This document shows, piece by piece, positions 34,327 through 42,790 of a DNA stretch of 64,000 bases. The notes under the pieces are model-generated. The model saw only the letters and a program-made list of their open reading frames with translations, was not told where the DNA came from and did no database searches. Position 1 is the stretch's first letter, and each line of letters opens with the position of its first letter. The translations under genes and the position numbers were made by a program. The DNA lies in NCBI RefSeq assembly GCF_024391045.1, contig NZ_JANFCZ010000015.1:1-64000 (forward strand), written 5' to 3'. The DNA is from Pseudarthrobacter sulfonivorans. GTDB taxonomy: Bacteria; Actinomycetota; Actinomycetes; Actinomycetales; Micrococcaceae.

Positions 34327-37300
34327 CTAGCCCTTCGCGTCCTTCAGGCAGTGGCGGTAGGCAGCCATCGCCTGGCCGTAGTTCAGCTGGCCCACGAGGT
34401 CGCCGGGCCGCTGGGGCTTGACCGGCGCCGTGCAGACCGGCTGGGCCGGGACGGTGACAGCAACCGTGACATCAGTCCTGACCGCGGTGCCGGATTCGAC
34501 GGCGGTGAGCACCAGGGTGCCCGTTCCCGCAGCCGCGCCGGCCGGGACGGCAAGGTTGACGGTGGCCGCACCGGCGGTCACCGGCACGCTGCCCAGCTGG
34601 GTCACCGTGCCCGCTGCGTCGGTGAACTCGGCGTGCAGGGAGGTGTTGACCGGGCTGCCCAGCGATGTGAGGTCCAGCTTGGAAACCGCCAGGGTGATGG
34701 CGTCCCCGGCCTTGACCTCGGCGGCGGTGGTGTTGACCACGGCAACGGAACGGCGGGCGAAGTCCGGGGAAACCGGGCTGTGCGCCTGCAGGTACTTGAT
34801 CCACGCGTCACGGTCGATCAGTCCGGAGTCCTTGGTGTTGGCGCCTTCCTGGAAGATCCGGAAGTTGTCACCACCCTGGGCCAGGAAGCTGAACGTGCCA
34901 ACACGGTAGGACTTCGCGGGATCGATCGGAGCGCCGCCTACAAGGATCGAGGTGATCCGGTCACCGGCGGCGCGGGAGGCGTCGTAGGTGTAGTTGACGT
35001 TCTTTGACAGGCCCAGCTGCAGGTAGGCGCGGCTGGGAACCGTACCGTCAGCGTTGGTCTGCCACTGCTGCTCCAGCAGGACCTTGAACTGCGCACCGGT
35101 CAGGGACGTGGTCCACAGGTTGTTCACGAACGGCAGGACTGCATTCGCCTCGGCGTAAGTGATGGTGCCGTCCGGGGCGTAGTACAGCTCATTGCGGAGG
35201 CCGCCGGCGTTGACGACGCCGATTTCGGCGCCTCCGAGGTTGGTGTCCTTGAGCGTGTCCACCAGCGAGTCGGCCACGAGGTTGCCCAGCGTGGATTCGC
35301 TGCCTCGGTCATCGCGCTTGGCCGGACCGCCCGCGGGATCGGGAGTGAACGCCGTGGTGATGTCCTTGGTGACAGAGCCGACGGGCTGGTTGCCCACCTC
35401 GGCTGCGGCCGCCAGGGCCTTCTGCACGATGGAATCGACTGCCGCCACCCGGGGGTAGACGTTCTTCAATTCACTCGCCGCAACTTTCGTGCGCATGACG
35501 TTGGCGGCGGTGTGGGCCGTGACCTGCTTGCTGGCGGTATCCACCGTGAGCTTGATCTGTCCGATGTTCTCGCCGTAGTTGCCGGTCTGGACGATCGGAC
35601 GGGTCTTGCCTGCCTGGCCCGGAACCGGGGCGTCCCAGGCGTATTCCTTGTGGGTGTGCCCGGTGAAGATGGCATCCACGTCGGCGGAGGTTTCGTTGAC
35701 CAGCTTGGCGAAGGGGCCGCCGGCTGCGAGTTCCTGCTCCAGGGTGGCACCATCCGGGGTACCGGAACCGGCGCCGTCGTGGTTTTCCGCAATGATCACG
35801 TCAGCGAGGTTCTCCGCGGTGATCTTGGCGGCCGCACGGTTGATGGCCTCGACCGGGTCACCAAAGTCCAGGTCGGCGATTCCGCCGGGGCTCACCAGGG
35901 CGGGCACCTCCTGGGTGACGGTGCCGATGACGGCCACCTTGACGCCGTTCATGTCCAGAACCGTGAACTCGGGCAGGGCCGGTTCGGTGGTTCCCTTCTT
36001 GTAGACGTTCGCACCCAGGTACGGGAACTTGGCGTTGGTGCCGCCCGCAGTGACGCGGTCGCGCAGGTCTGCCCAGCCGCCGTCGAACTCGTGGTTGCCC
36101 ACGGCGGACGCTTTCAGTTCCAGGGCGTTGAGGACGTCGATGGTGGGCTGGTCCTTGGCAACTGCCGAAGCGAACAGCGAAGCGCCGATGTTGTCCCCTG
36201 CGGACAGGAGGGCCGTCGCACCCGGGGAGGCCTGGGCGCGCAGCTGCTCAATGGTGCCCGCGAACTGGACGGTGTTGGCATCGATGCGGCCGTGGAAGTC
36301 GTTGATGCCCAGGAAGTTCAGGTCAACGGTGGCCGGTGTGGCGGGAAGGTCCAGCCCAACCACCACGGGGTCGTGGTCGCTGGCGCGGAACTGGTCCGGT
36401 GCGTAGTAGTTGGTGACGTTGTTGTTGTAGCGGCTGTACTCGAGCGCCACGGATTCGACCGAGTTGATGTTCCAGATGTCCGCGCCCGTGACGACGGCGT
36501 TGGCGGCCGGCGAGGCGAGGATGTGGTCCAGGGAGCCCACCAGGCCGCCGAAGAGGTAGGATTGCTTCGCGGATCCGTCGGCGTTTTTGGCTTTCTCGTC
36601 CTGGTTGACGTAGCCGGCGGCCCGGAAGACGTTCATCGGGTCTTCGTGGGCGTAGGAGTTGAAGTCACCGATCAGGAACACCTTGTCGGTGCCCTTGGAT
36701 TTCTGCAGTTCGGCCGAGAAGGCCAGCAGGGACTGCGCCTGGGCGGTGCGGGCGAGGTTTGAGGCGCCCTGGCCCTGGTCGGTGTCAGCCGGAGTTGCTG
36801 CCGAGCCCTTGGACTTGAAGTGGTTGGCGATGGCGATGAACTTCTTGTCATCGGCGGCACCGGCCGGCTTGAACACCTGGGCGAGGGGTTTACGTGCACT
36901 GGCGAAGGCGGTGGTGTCGTTCAGGATGATTGACTCGCCCACCGGCTCTGCGCTGGCTTTCTTGAAAATGAAGGCGGTGCGGATCATGTCCTCGTCGGCC
37001 AGCGGGGGAGCGTTGGCGGGTGTGCGCACGTAGTCCCAGATGCCGGGGGTTTCAACGTTGAGGGCGTCCACCAGTTTGGCGAGGGCGTCGTCGCGGTTCT
37101 TGCCGAACTGCGCGGAGTTTTCGACCTCCATCAGGGACACGAGGTCGGCGCCGGACTTGGAGATGGCGGCAACGATTTTGTCCTGCTGGCGCTTGAAGTT
37201 CTCGGCGTTGGCGGCGCCGCGGACATCGCAGCCGCCGCTGACCGTGATGGGGTTGCCCGCGCGGTCGGTGTAGAACTTGCAGCCTGCCAGCGTGTCGCCG

Positions 37301-38871
37301 GTGGTGGGGAAGTAGTTCAGCACGTTGAAGGACGCGATCTTCAGGTTGCCGCCCACGTTGGCCGGAGCGTCGGTGCGGGTGGCGCCGAAGCCGGCCGGCT
37401 GGACGGTGTCCTTGTTGTCCTCGGTGAGGTGGGTCAGCGGCTGGAGCTTCCAGGCGTTGTTGGCGTAGCCGAGCACCACGTTGGTCTTAAACGTCACCGG
37501 AGAACCGACGCGGACGGGGTCCGTGGCAGTCAGGTACGGGAGCACCTGGGCTTTGGTGGTGGCGTCCTTGAGGAAGTTGGTGCTGGATCCGTCGTCGAGC
37601 TTGATGCCGCGATCGGCGTTGTCCGCCACGGCGGCCTTGTACTCGGCCGAACCGTAGGGCGCGACGGCGGTGGGCTGGACCAGGGTGGTGGTCCCGCCGG
37701 CCAGGCCGATCTCACCGTACTGGTTCAGGCTGTAGTTGTCCGTGACGGTGAGCGGTCCCTGCGGTGCCAGCAGCATACCTTCGAGGGATTCCCGGAAGGT
37801 CTCGTTGGCCGGCAGCACGAAGGTGGTGGGCTTGACCTCGGGGGCAGCTTCGGTGAGCTGGGTGAGTCCCGCGGCGGCGACGTTGAGCTGCGTCATGCCG
37901 AAGTACTCACTGACGGTGCCCGTGACCTGAACGTAGTCGCCGGACTGGACTGCCGCAGCAGTGGCGGGCGAGTAGACAAAAATGCCTTCCGAGGCCGCGT
38001 GGTTGGTGATCGTGAGGTCACCGCCGGTGCCCGCGGTCTGGATGTAGTAGCCGTTGAGGCCGCCGGTGGGGAAGACTGCGGTGACCTTGCCCGTCGTGGT
38101 GACGGTGGCTCCGGTCAGCGGGCTTTCGGCGCCGGTGCCTTGGATCTCTGCGATGGTCTTCAGCACGGGGGTGCCCGGGTCCACGGGGGGATCCACCGGC
38201 GGAGTTGCCGGGCCGGAACCCTGCGGGGTGATGGCGGCGCTGAGGGTGAAGTCGGCGGAGTTGTCATTGCTGTCCGCGAAATTGGTGCGGTTGAGGCTCT
38301 TGACGTCCGTGTTGCCCGACGGCGGTGTGGCGGCTTTGGTCTCGAAGGTGTTCGAGGTGCCGTACCCCAGCAGGTCGGCGATGCCGGCCGCCTCGATGAC
38401 GGAGCCGGTGGCGAGCCCGGTCAGGGCGGTGGCCTGCTTGGCCAGGACAATGGTGCCGTCGGTGCCGGACGGATTGAAGTTGCTGGCATCGACGTCGGCC
38501 GCTGGCAGTTCCGGCGCCGTTGAGGTGGGGCTGTTCGTGCCGCCCTTGACCAGGAAGTGGCCCTTCGCGGGAATGGAACCGGCCAGCGGGGATACGCCGG
38601 TGGGTGCCCCCGTGCCGGTGCGGGAACGGTACTGGACCGACCAGCCGTCCAGCGAGACCGGCGCATCAGAGGTGTTGTACAGTTCCACGAACTTGTTCTT
38701 GTAGGCCGCTCCGGCGCTGCCGCCGCTGAGGTAGGCCTCGTTGATCACTACGGGCGAGGTGCCGGCAGCAGGCGAGACCTCTGCTGCCGCGGGCAAGGTT
38801 GCCAGCGGGGCTGCGATGAGCCCCACGGACAACGCTGTGCCCAGCGCTAATTTCCAAGGTGAGTTTTGCAT
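34327..38871 (-). CDS. Secreted ExeM/NucH-type nuclease fused to a 5'-nucleotidase
   Basis: The 1514-residue extracellular protein has a signal peptide (1-31, cut near AAAEVSP), a lamin-tail domain (about 35-170; VVINEAYLSGGSAGAAYKNK), an OB-like region (about 235-345), an endonuclease/exonuclease/phosphatase domain (about 508-840; LKIASFNVLNYF, DLVSLMEVEN, KVFLIGDFNSYA, SDHDPVVVGLD), a metallophosphatase domain (about 847-1125; GINDFHGRID, SAGDNIGAS, AVGNHEFDGG, FTGHTHKEY), a 5'-nucleotidase C-terminal domain (about 1150-1325; NAGGLRNELYY), and an Ig-like tail. It likely degrades external DNA and then releases nucleosides and phosphate. No LPXTG anchor is visible. Confidence 0.93.
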   Translation of the reverse strand: MQNSPWKLALGTALSVGLIAAPLATLPAAAEVSPAAGTSPVVINEAYLSGGSAGAAYKNKFVELYNTSDAPVSLDGWSVQYRSRTGTGAPTGVSPLAGSIPAKGHFLVKGGTNSPTSTAPELPAADVDASNFNPSGTDGTIVLAKQATALTGLATGSVIEAAGIADLLGYGTSNTFETKAATPPSGNTDVKSLNRTNFADSNDNSADFTLSAAITPQGSGPATPPVDPPVDPGTPVLKTIAEIQGTGAESPLTGATVTTTGKVTAVFPTGGLNGYYIQTAGTGGDLTITNHAASEGIFVYSPATAAAVQSGDYVQVTGTVSEYFGMTQLNVAAAGLTQLTEAAPEVKPTTFVLPANETFRESLEGMLLAPQGPLTVTDNYSLNQYGEIGLAGGTTTLVQPTAVAPYGSAEYKAAVADNADRGIKLDDGSSTNFLKDATTKAQVLPYLTATDPVRVGSPVTFKTNVVLGYANNAWKLQPLTHLTEDNKDTVQPAGFGATRTDAPANVGGNLKIASFNVLNYFPTTGDTLAGCKFYTDRAGNPITVSGGCDVRGAANAENFKRQQDKIVAAISKSGADLVSLMEVENSAQFGKNRDDALAKLVDALNVETPGIWDYVRTPANAPPLADEDMIRTAFIFKKASAEPVGESIILNDTTAFASARKPLAQVFKPAGAADDKKFIAIANHFKSKGSAATPADTDQGQGASNLARTAQAQSLLAFSAELQKSKGTDKVFLIGDFNSYAHEDPMNVFRAAGYVNQDEKAKNADGSAKQSYLFGGLVGSLDHILASPAANAVVTGADIWNINSVESVALEYSRYNNNVTNYYAPDQFRASDHDPVVVGLDLPATPATVDLNFLGINDFHGRIDANTVQFAGTIEQLRAQASPGATALLSAGDNIGASLFASAVAKDQPTIDVLNALELKASAVGNHEFDGGWADLRDRVTAGGTNAKFPYLGANVYKKGTTEPALPEFTVLDMNGVKVAVIGTVTQEVPALVSPGGIADLDFGDPVEAINRAAAKITAENLADVIIAENHDGAGSGTPDGATLEQELAAGGPFAKLVNETSADVDAIFTGHTHKEYAWDAPVPGQAGKTRPIVQTGNYGENIGQIKLTVDTASKQVTAHTAANVMRTKVAASELKNVYPRVAAVDSIVQKALAAAAEVGNQPVGSVTKDITTAFTPDPAGGPAKRDDRGSESTLGNLVADSLVDTLKDTNLGGAEIGVVNAGGLRNELYYAPDGTITYAEANAVLPFVNNLWTTSLTGAQFKVLLEQQWQTNADGTVPSRAYLQLGLSKNVNYTYDASRAAGDRITSILVGGAPIDPAKSYRVGTFSFLAQGGDNFRIFQEGANTKDSGLIDRDAWIKYLQAHSPVSPDFARRSVAVVNTTAAEVKAGDAITLAVSKLDLTSLGSPVNTSLHAEFTDAAGTVTQLGSVPVTAGAATVNLAVPAGAAAGTGTLVLTAVESGTAVRTDVTVAVTVPAQPVCTAPVKPQRPGDLVGQLNYGQAMAAYRHCLKDAKG

Positions 38872-39099
38872 CCGCTCTTACTTTCATAGGGGTGTCCCCG
38901 GATGGGGGGACCCGATGGAATGTGCCCGGTTTGTACCTACGGGCAGGGAACCGGACTCCGCTCCTGGTCAAAGTGGGTCCGGCACATCAAAACAGCGCTG
39001 GGTAAACGCAGGGTGGATTCCCCGTGTAGCACTGTTTGCTGTGTTGGGTTGCAGGGTTGAGCAGTGACCGATCACCCCCAGGTGACGGTCATCACAAAG

Positions 39100-39143
39100 A
39101 ATACCGGCCGGTAGCTTCCAGGAAGCTACCGGCCGGTATTTTG
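39100..39143 (-). terminator. Strong hairpin terminator after the VOC gene
   Basis: A perfect 19-bp stem (AATACCGGCCGGTAGCTTC and its complement) with a 3-nt loop lies just downstream of the VOC gene. A short T-rich stretch is present on either strand. Confidence 0.85.
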
Positions 39144-39157
39144 TCGAAGAAATTTAC

Positions 39158-39925
39158 TTAATCGATGATCCTGAACGTCGCCCCGGTGGGGTCAGCCAGT
39201 GCTGCCACGCGCCCAAACGGCGAGTCCGCAGGGCCGTCGAGGACCGTGGCGCCGAGGGCCACGGCTTTTTCGATCGAGGCGTCAGTGTTTTCCACATTGA
39301 AGTAAACCTGCCAGTTGGACGGGACCTCGGCCGGGAGAAAGCCGGAAGCATCCATGATGCCCGCCTTGGCGGCATCTCCGGCGCCCAGGGTGGTGTAGCG
39401 GAAGTCCGGGGTATCGCTCATGACATCCGTTTCCCACCCGAAGACGTCTTGGTAGAACTTCACTGCGGCATCGTAGTCCTTGCTTTGAAGCTCATGCCAC
39501 GCAGCAGCGCCAGGCTCGGCAACCACTTCGTAACCCCGCATTTCGCGGGGCTGCCAGACGCCGACGGCTGCGCCCGAGGCGTCGCCGAAGACGGCCATGT
39601 GACCCTGTTCCGGAACATCCATGGGCGGCATGTAAACCTGGCCGCCATTGGCCGTGACTGCGGCTGCAGTGGCTTCGGCGTCATCGGAGCGGAGGTACGT
39701 AGACCACATGTCCGGCATGCCGGCCTGGGACTCATCTTTCTGCATGAGCCCGGCCACCATCTTGCCGTTCTTCCGGGCGGTGGTGTAGCCGCCGTACTTC
39801 TCCTCATCTCCGGTCTCGTATTCCCAGCCGAAGAGCTCGCCGTAGAACTGGCGGGCTTTGGCGATGTCGGAGGTCATCAGGTCAATCCAGCAAGGTGCTC
39901 CGGGGCTGATCTCGGGTGCAGGCAT
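39158..39925 (-). CDS. VOC-family protein with two glyoxalase-like modules
   Basis: The 255-residue protein holds two VOC modules, residues 8-125 (PCWIDLMTSDIAKARQFYGE, VGVWQP) and 140-255 (AWHELQSKDYDAAVKFYQDV, ATFRIID). Similar proteins are annotated as glyoxalase/bleomycin resistance-like or hydroxylase; the substrate is unknown. It is monocistronic, with a strong terminator downstream. Confidence 0.88.
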   Translation of the reverse strand: MPAPEISPGAPCWIDLMTSDIAKARQFYGELFGWEYETGDEEKYGGYTTARKNGKMVAGLMQKDESQAGMPDMWSTYLRSDDAEATAAAVTANGGQVYMPPMDVPEQGHMAVFGDASGAAVGVWQPREMRGYEVVAEPGAAAWHELQSKDYDAAVKFYQDVFGWETDVMSDTPDFRYTTLGAGDAAKAGIMDASGFLPAEVPSNWQVYFNVENTDASIEKAVALGATVLDGPADSPFGRVAALADPTGATFRIID

Positions 39926-40055
39926 AGTGGCTCTTTCTGTGGAGGAACGGCAACAGGAATGACCCTATGCGGGGGCACCGACACTTTCAATGGGTTGGCC
40001 TGGTCCGGTGGTGCGCCGCTTGGGCTGCCGTCCGGGCCATCGCGTGCGCCGGAAA

Positions 40056-40097
40056 CGACGGAACCCCGGCCTGCCATCGCTGGCAAACCGGGGTTCC
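40056..40097 (-). terminator. Hairpin after tRNA-Ser(TGA)
   Basis: The stem GGAACCCCGG / CCGGGGTTCC encloses an 18-nt loop with a further small stem (GCCA/TGGC). On the minus strand it is followed by GTCGTTT. It lies just downstream of the tRNA. Confidence 0.7.
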
Positions 40098-40102
40098 TAT
40101 CG

Positions 40103-40190
40103 CGGAAGGTAAGAGATTCGAACTCTTGGTACGGGGTTACCGCACACTAGTTTTCAAGACTAGCTCCTTCGGCCGCTCGGACAACCTTCC
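40103..40190 (-). tRNA. tRNA-Ser(TGA)
   Basis: The minus strand folds as a class II tRNA with acceptor GGAAGGT/ACCTTCC, anticodon loop CTTGAAA (anticodon TGA), a long variable arm and T arm AGAGTTCGAATCTCT. CCA is not encoded. Confidence 0.95.
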
Positions 40191-40298
40191 CTAACGAGTA
40201 GTGTTTCATAGGCAGTTGGCTGCAACAAAACAGAGTCTGCCGGCCGTCCGGTGCAGACTGGTTCCGGGGCACGAATCAGCTAGAAAACGGGAGTTGTC

Positions 40299-41282
40299 AT
40301 GAAAGCCGTCTTTATTGCCGAACCTGGTGGTCCGGAGGTGCTGGAAGTCCGTGAAGTGGACGCCCCGGTTCCCGGTCACGGCGAGGTGCTGATCGACGTC
40401 GTCGCTGCCGGCCTGAACCGCGCGGATGTGCAGCAGCGCCGGGGCCTTTACCCGCCGCCGCCCGGTGCGTCCGAAATTCCGGGCCTGGAAGTTTCCGGCC
40501 GGATTGCGGGGTTCGGCCCCGGCGTCACCAAGGCATTCTCCGTGGGGGACAAGGTGGTGGCGCTGCTTGCCGGCGGTGGCTACGCGCAGAAGGTTGCCGT
40601 GCCCGCGGAGCAGGTCCTCAGGGTCCCCGACGGGGTGGACCTGGTCACTGCCGCGTCCCTGCCGGAGGTCGCTGCCACGGTGTATTCGAACCTGGTCATG
40701 ACGGCACAGCTGCAGGCGGGGGAGACAGTCCTGATCCACGGCGCCACCGGCGGGATCGGGACCATGGCCATCCAGCTGGCCAAGGCGCTGGGCGCAAAGG
40801 TTGCCACCACTGCGGGGAGCGATGAGAAAGTGGGCACCGCCAAGGCCTTCCTCGGGGCGGACATCGCCATTAACTACAGGGAAGAAGACTTCCCGGACAG
40901 CCTGCGCCGGCAGAACGGCGGCAAGGGCGCCGACGTCATCCTCGATGTGGTGGGCGCAAAATACCTGGCGCAGAATGTGGATGCCCTGGCTGACTATGGC
41001 CGGCTCGTGGTGATCGGGCTCGTGGGCGGGGTGAAGGGCGAACTCGATCTCGGCCAGCTCCTGCGGAAGCGCGCTGCCATCGTGGCCACGTCCCTGCGGC
41101 CGCGTCCGGTGGAGGAGAAGGGCGCCATCATGAGTGCGGTGCGCGAGTCCGTCTGGCCGCTGATCGCCGATGGCAGGATTCGCCCGCTGGTGGCCAAAAC
41201 CTTCCCGCTGGACCAGGTGGCCGCCGCGCACGAGTACTTCGACACCGGCGACCATGTGGGCAAGATCCTGCTGCTGATGTAG
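40299..41282 (+). CDS. NAD(P)H-quinone oxidoreductase (zinc-free MDR, PIG3-like)
   Basis: The 327-residue protein belongs to the medium-chain dehydrogenase/reductase family without zinc ligands. It starts MKAVFIAEPGGPEVLEVREV, has GLNRADVQQRRGLYPPPPGAS and PGLEVSGRI typical of the PIG3/TP53I3 branch, and the NADPH site LIHGATGGIGTMAIQLAKA. It reduces quinones with NAD(P)H. A GGGAG site precedes the ATG. Stand-alone gene. Confidence 0.93.
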   Translation: MKAVFIAEPGGPEVLEVREVDAPVPGHGEVLIDVVAAGLNRADVQQRRGLYPPPPGASEIPGLEVSGRIAGFGPGVTKAFSVGDKVVALLAGGGYAQKVAVPAEQVLRVPDGVDLVTAASLPEVAATVYSNLVMTAQLQAGETVLIHGATGGIGTMAIQLAKALGAKVATTAGSDEKVGTAKAFLGADIAINYREEDFPDSLRRQNGGKGADVILDVVGAKYLAQNVDALADYGRLVVIGLVGGVKGELDLGQLLRKRAAIVATSLRPRPVEEKGAIMSAVRESVWPLIADGRIRPLVAKTFPLDQVAAAHEYFDTGDHVGKILLLM

Positions 41283-41323
41283 CAGCAGGCCGGAGGCTCC
41301 GGGTCACCGGGGGAAATCAGTAG

Positions 41324-41334
41324 ATACTGAGTAT
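41324..41334. promoter_or_regulatory. Candidate PadR operator ATACTGAGTAT
   Basis: A perfect palindrome (ATACT-G-AGTAT) lies about 100 bp before the PadR gene. A second inverted repeat, CATAC-GCG-GTATG, is at 41368-41380, bracketing a TAGTCT that could be a -10 box. Two sites around a promoter fit autorepression by PadR. Confidence 0.5.
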
Positions 41335-41434
41335 TGCGTTGCCGGATCCGCTGGGCTAGTCTCGAGCCATACGCGGTATGCACGGATTTGGGGGTCCGTG
41401 CAGACCGGACGCCGAAGCCCCCGCCGGGAGACAA

Positions 41435-42055
41435 ATGTCCATCCGCCACAGCCTCCTCGCCCTGCTGCAGGACCAGCCGCGATACGGCTATCAGCTTCGG
41501 GTCGAGTTCGAGAACCGCACAGGGGCCACCTGGCCCCTGAACATCGGGCAGGTGTACACCACGCTGGATCGGCTGGAGCGTGACGGCATGGTCAGCAATG
41601 ACGGGGGCGACGGCGAAGGCCACGTGGTCTACAGCATCACCGAGGCCGGGAAAGCCGAGGTGCGGGGCTGGTTTGCCGCCCCCGTGGAACGCACCAACCC
41701 GCCTCGCAACGAACTCGCCATCAAGCTCGCGCTCGCGGTGACCCTTCCGGGGGTGGATGTGCAGGCCGTCATCCAGGCCCAGCGGGTGGCTTCGATCCGG
41801 GCCCTGCAGGACTACACCAAGTCCCGGCGGGACACGGCCGCCAACCAAAAGCCCGCGGACACTGCCTGGCTTCTTGTCCTCGACTCGCTCATCTTCCAGA
41901 CGGAAGCCGAGGTCCGCTGGCTGGACCTGTGCGAAGCGCGGATGGTGCAGCAGGCCGCCGGCCAGGGTGCCACGGGCCAGGGAACTGCACGCAAAACGTC
42001 CACCGGGGTCACCACGGAAGAGGCTGCCCCGCTCCCCGCGGAGACGCGCCGATGA
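41435..42055 (+). CDS. PadR-family transcriptional regulator
   Basis: The 206-residue protein has the PadR winged helix (IRHSLLALLQDQPRYGYQLR, IGQVYTTLDRLERDGMV, HVVYSITEAGKAE) and a C-terminal helical dimer domain of the longer PadR class. A GGGAG site precedes the ATG. Its stop overlaps the start of the ABC ATPase gene (ATGA), so regulator and exporter are one operon. It most likely represses the operon until a ligand binds. Confidence 0.93.
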   Translation: MSIRHSLLALLQDQPRYGYQLRVEFENRTGATWPLNIGQVYTTLDRLERDGMVSNDGGDGEGHVVYSITEAGKAEVRGWFAAPVERTNPPRNELAIKLALAVTLPGVDVQAVIQAQRVASIRALQDYTKSRRDTAANQKPADTAWLLVLDSLIFQTEAEVRWLDLCEARMVQQAAGQGATGQGTARKTSTGVTTEEAAPLPAETRR

Positions 42056-42789
42056 GCGTCCGGGGGCCGCAGCAGGTCCTGGAACTCGCCAAAGTCAGCA
42101 GGACGTTCGGTGAAGGGGCGACGGCGGTGGCCGCGCTGCGCGAGGTTGACCTCACCATCGCCGCGGGCGAGTTCGTCGCGGTCATGGGACCGTCCGGTTC
42201 CGGAAAATCCTCCCTCCTTGCGCTGGCCGGGGGACTGGACCGGCCGACGTCGGGCGGTGTCTTTGTGGAGTCCACGCCCCTCGGCGCGCTGGGACTGAAC
42301 GAACTCGCCCGGTTGCGCCGCCGCGCCGTCGGCTATGTCTTCCAGGACTTCAACCTGGTGCCCACCCTGACGGCCGCGGAAAACGTGGCGCTCCCGCTGG
42401 AACTGGACGGGACGGCGGCGAAGAAGGCCCGGCGCCAGGCGCTGGACGCGCTGCGGCAGGTGGGGATTCCGGAACTCGCAGACCGGTTCATGGACCAAAT
42501 GTCCGGCGGCCAGCAGCAGCGGGTGGCCATTGCCCGGGCCATCGTGGGCGACCGGCGGCTGATCCTGGCCGACGAACCCACCGGCGCCCTGGATTCCACC
42601 ACCGGCCACGGCGTGATGGAGGTGCTCCGCGGCCGCGCGGATGCGGGTGCGGCGGTCATGTTGGTGACCCACGAGGCCCGGCATGCCGCCTGGGCAGACA
42701 GAGTGGTCTTCCTCAGGGACGGCAGGATCGTGGACCAGGCGACGGCCCTGCACGATCCCGCCGTGCTGCTTGCGCAGGTCGGCTCCTGA
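42052..42789 (+). CDS. ABC transporter ATP-binding protein (MacB/LolD-like)
   Basis: The 245-residue ATPase has intact Walker A (GPSGSGKSS), Q loop (YVFQDFNLVPTLTA), signature (MSGGQQQRVAIARAI) and Walker B (LILADEPTGALDS), in the MacB/LolD class that pairs with FtsX-like permeases. It is coupled to the PadR gene by an ATGA overlap; the permease starts 1 bp after its stop. Confidence 0.95.
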   Translation: MSVRGPQQVLELAKVSRTFGEGATAVAALREVDLTIAAGEFVAVMGPSGSGKSSLLALAGGLDRPTSGGVFVESTPLGALGLNELARLRRRAVGYVFQDFNLVPTLTAAENVALPLELDGTAAKKARRQALDALRQVGIPELADRFMDQMSGGQQQRVAIARAIVGDRRLILADEPTGALDSTTGHGVMEVLRGRADAGAAVMLVTHEARHAAWADRVVFLRDGRIVDQATALHDPAVLLAQVGS

Positions 42790-42790
42790 C

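Noticed and set aside
35512..38523. Two long open frames antisense to the nuclease-nucleotidase gene
   Set aside because: Gly/Val/Arg-rich products typical of antisense frames in high-GC coding DNA; no family features.
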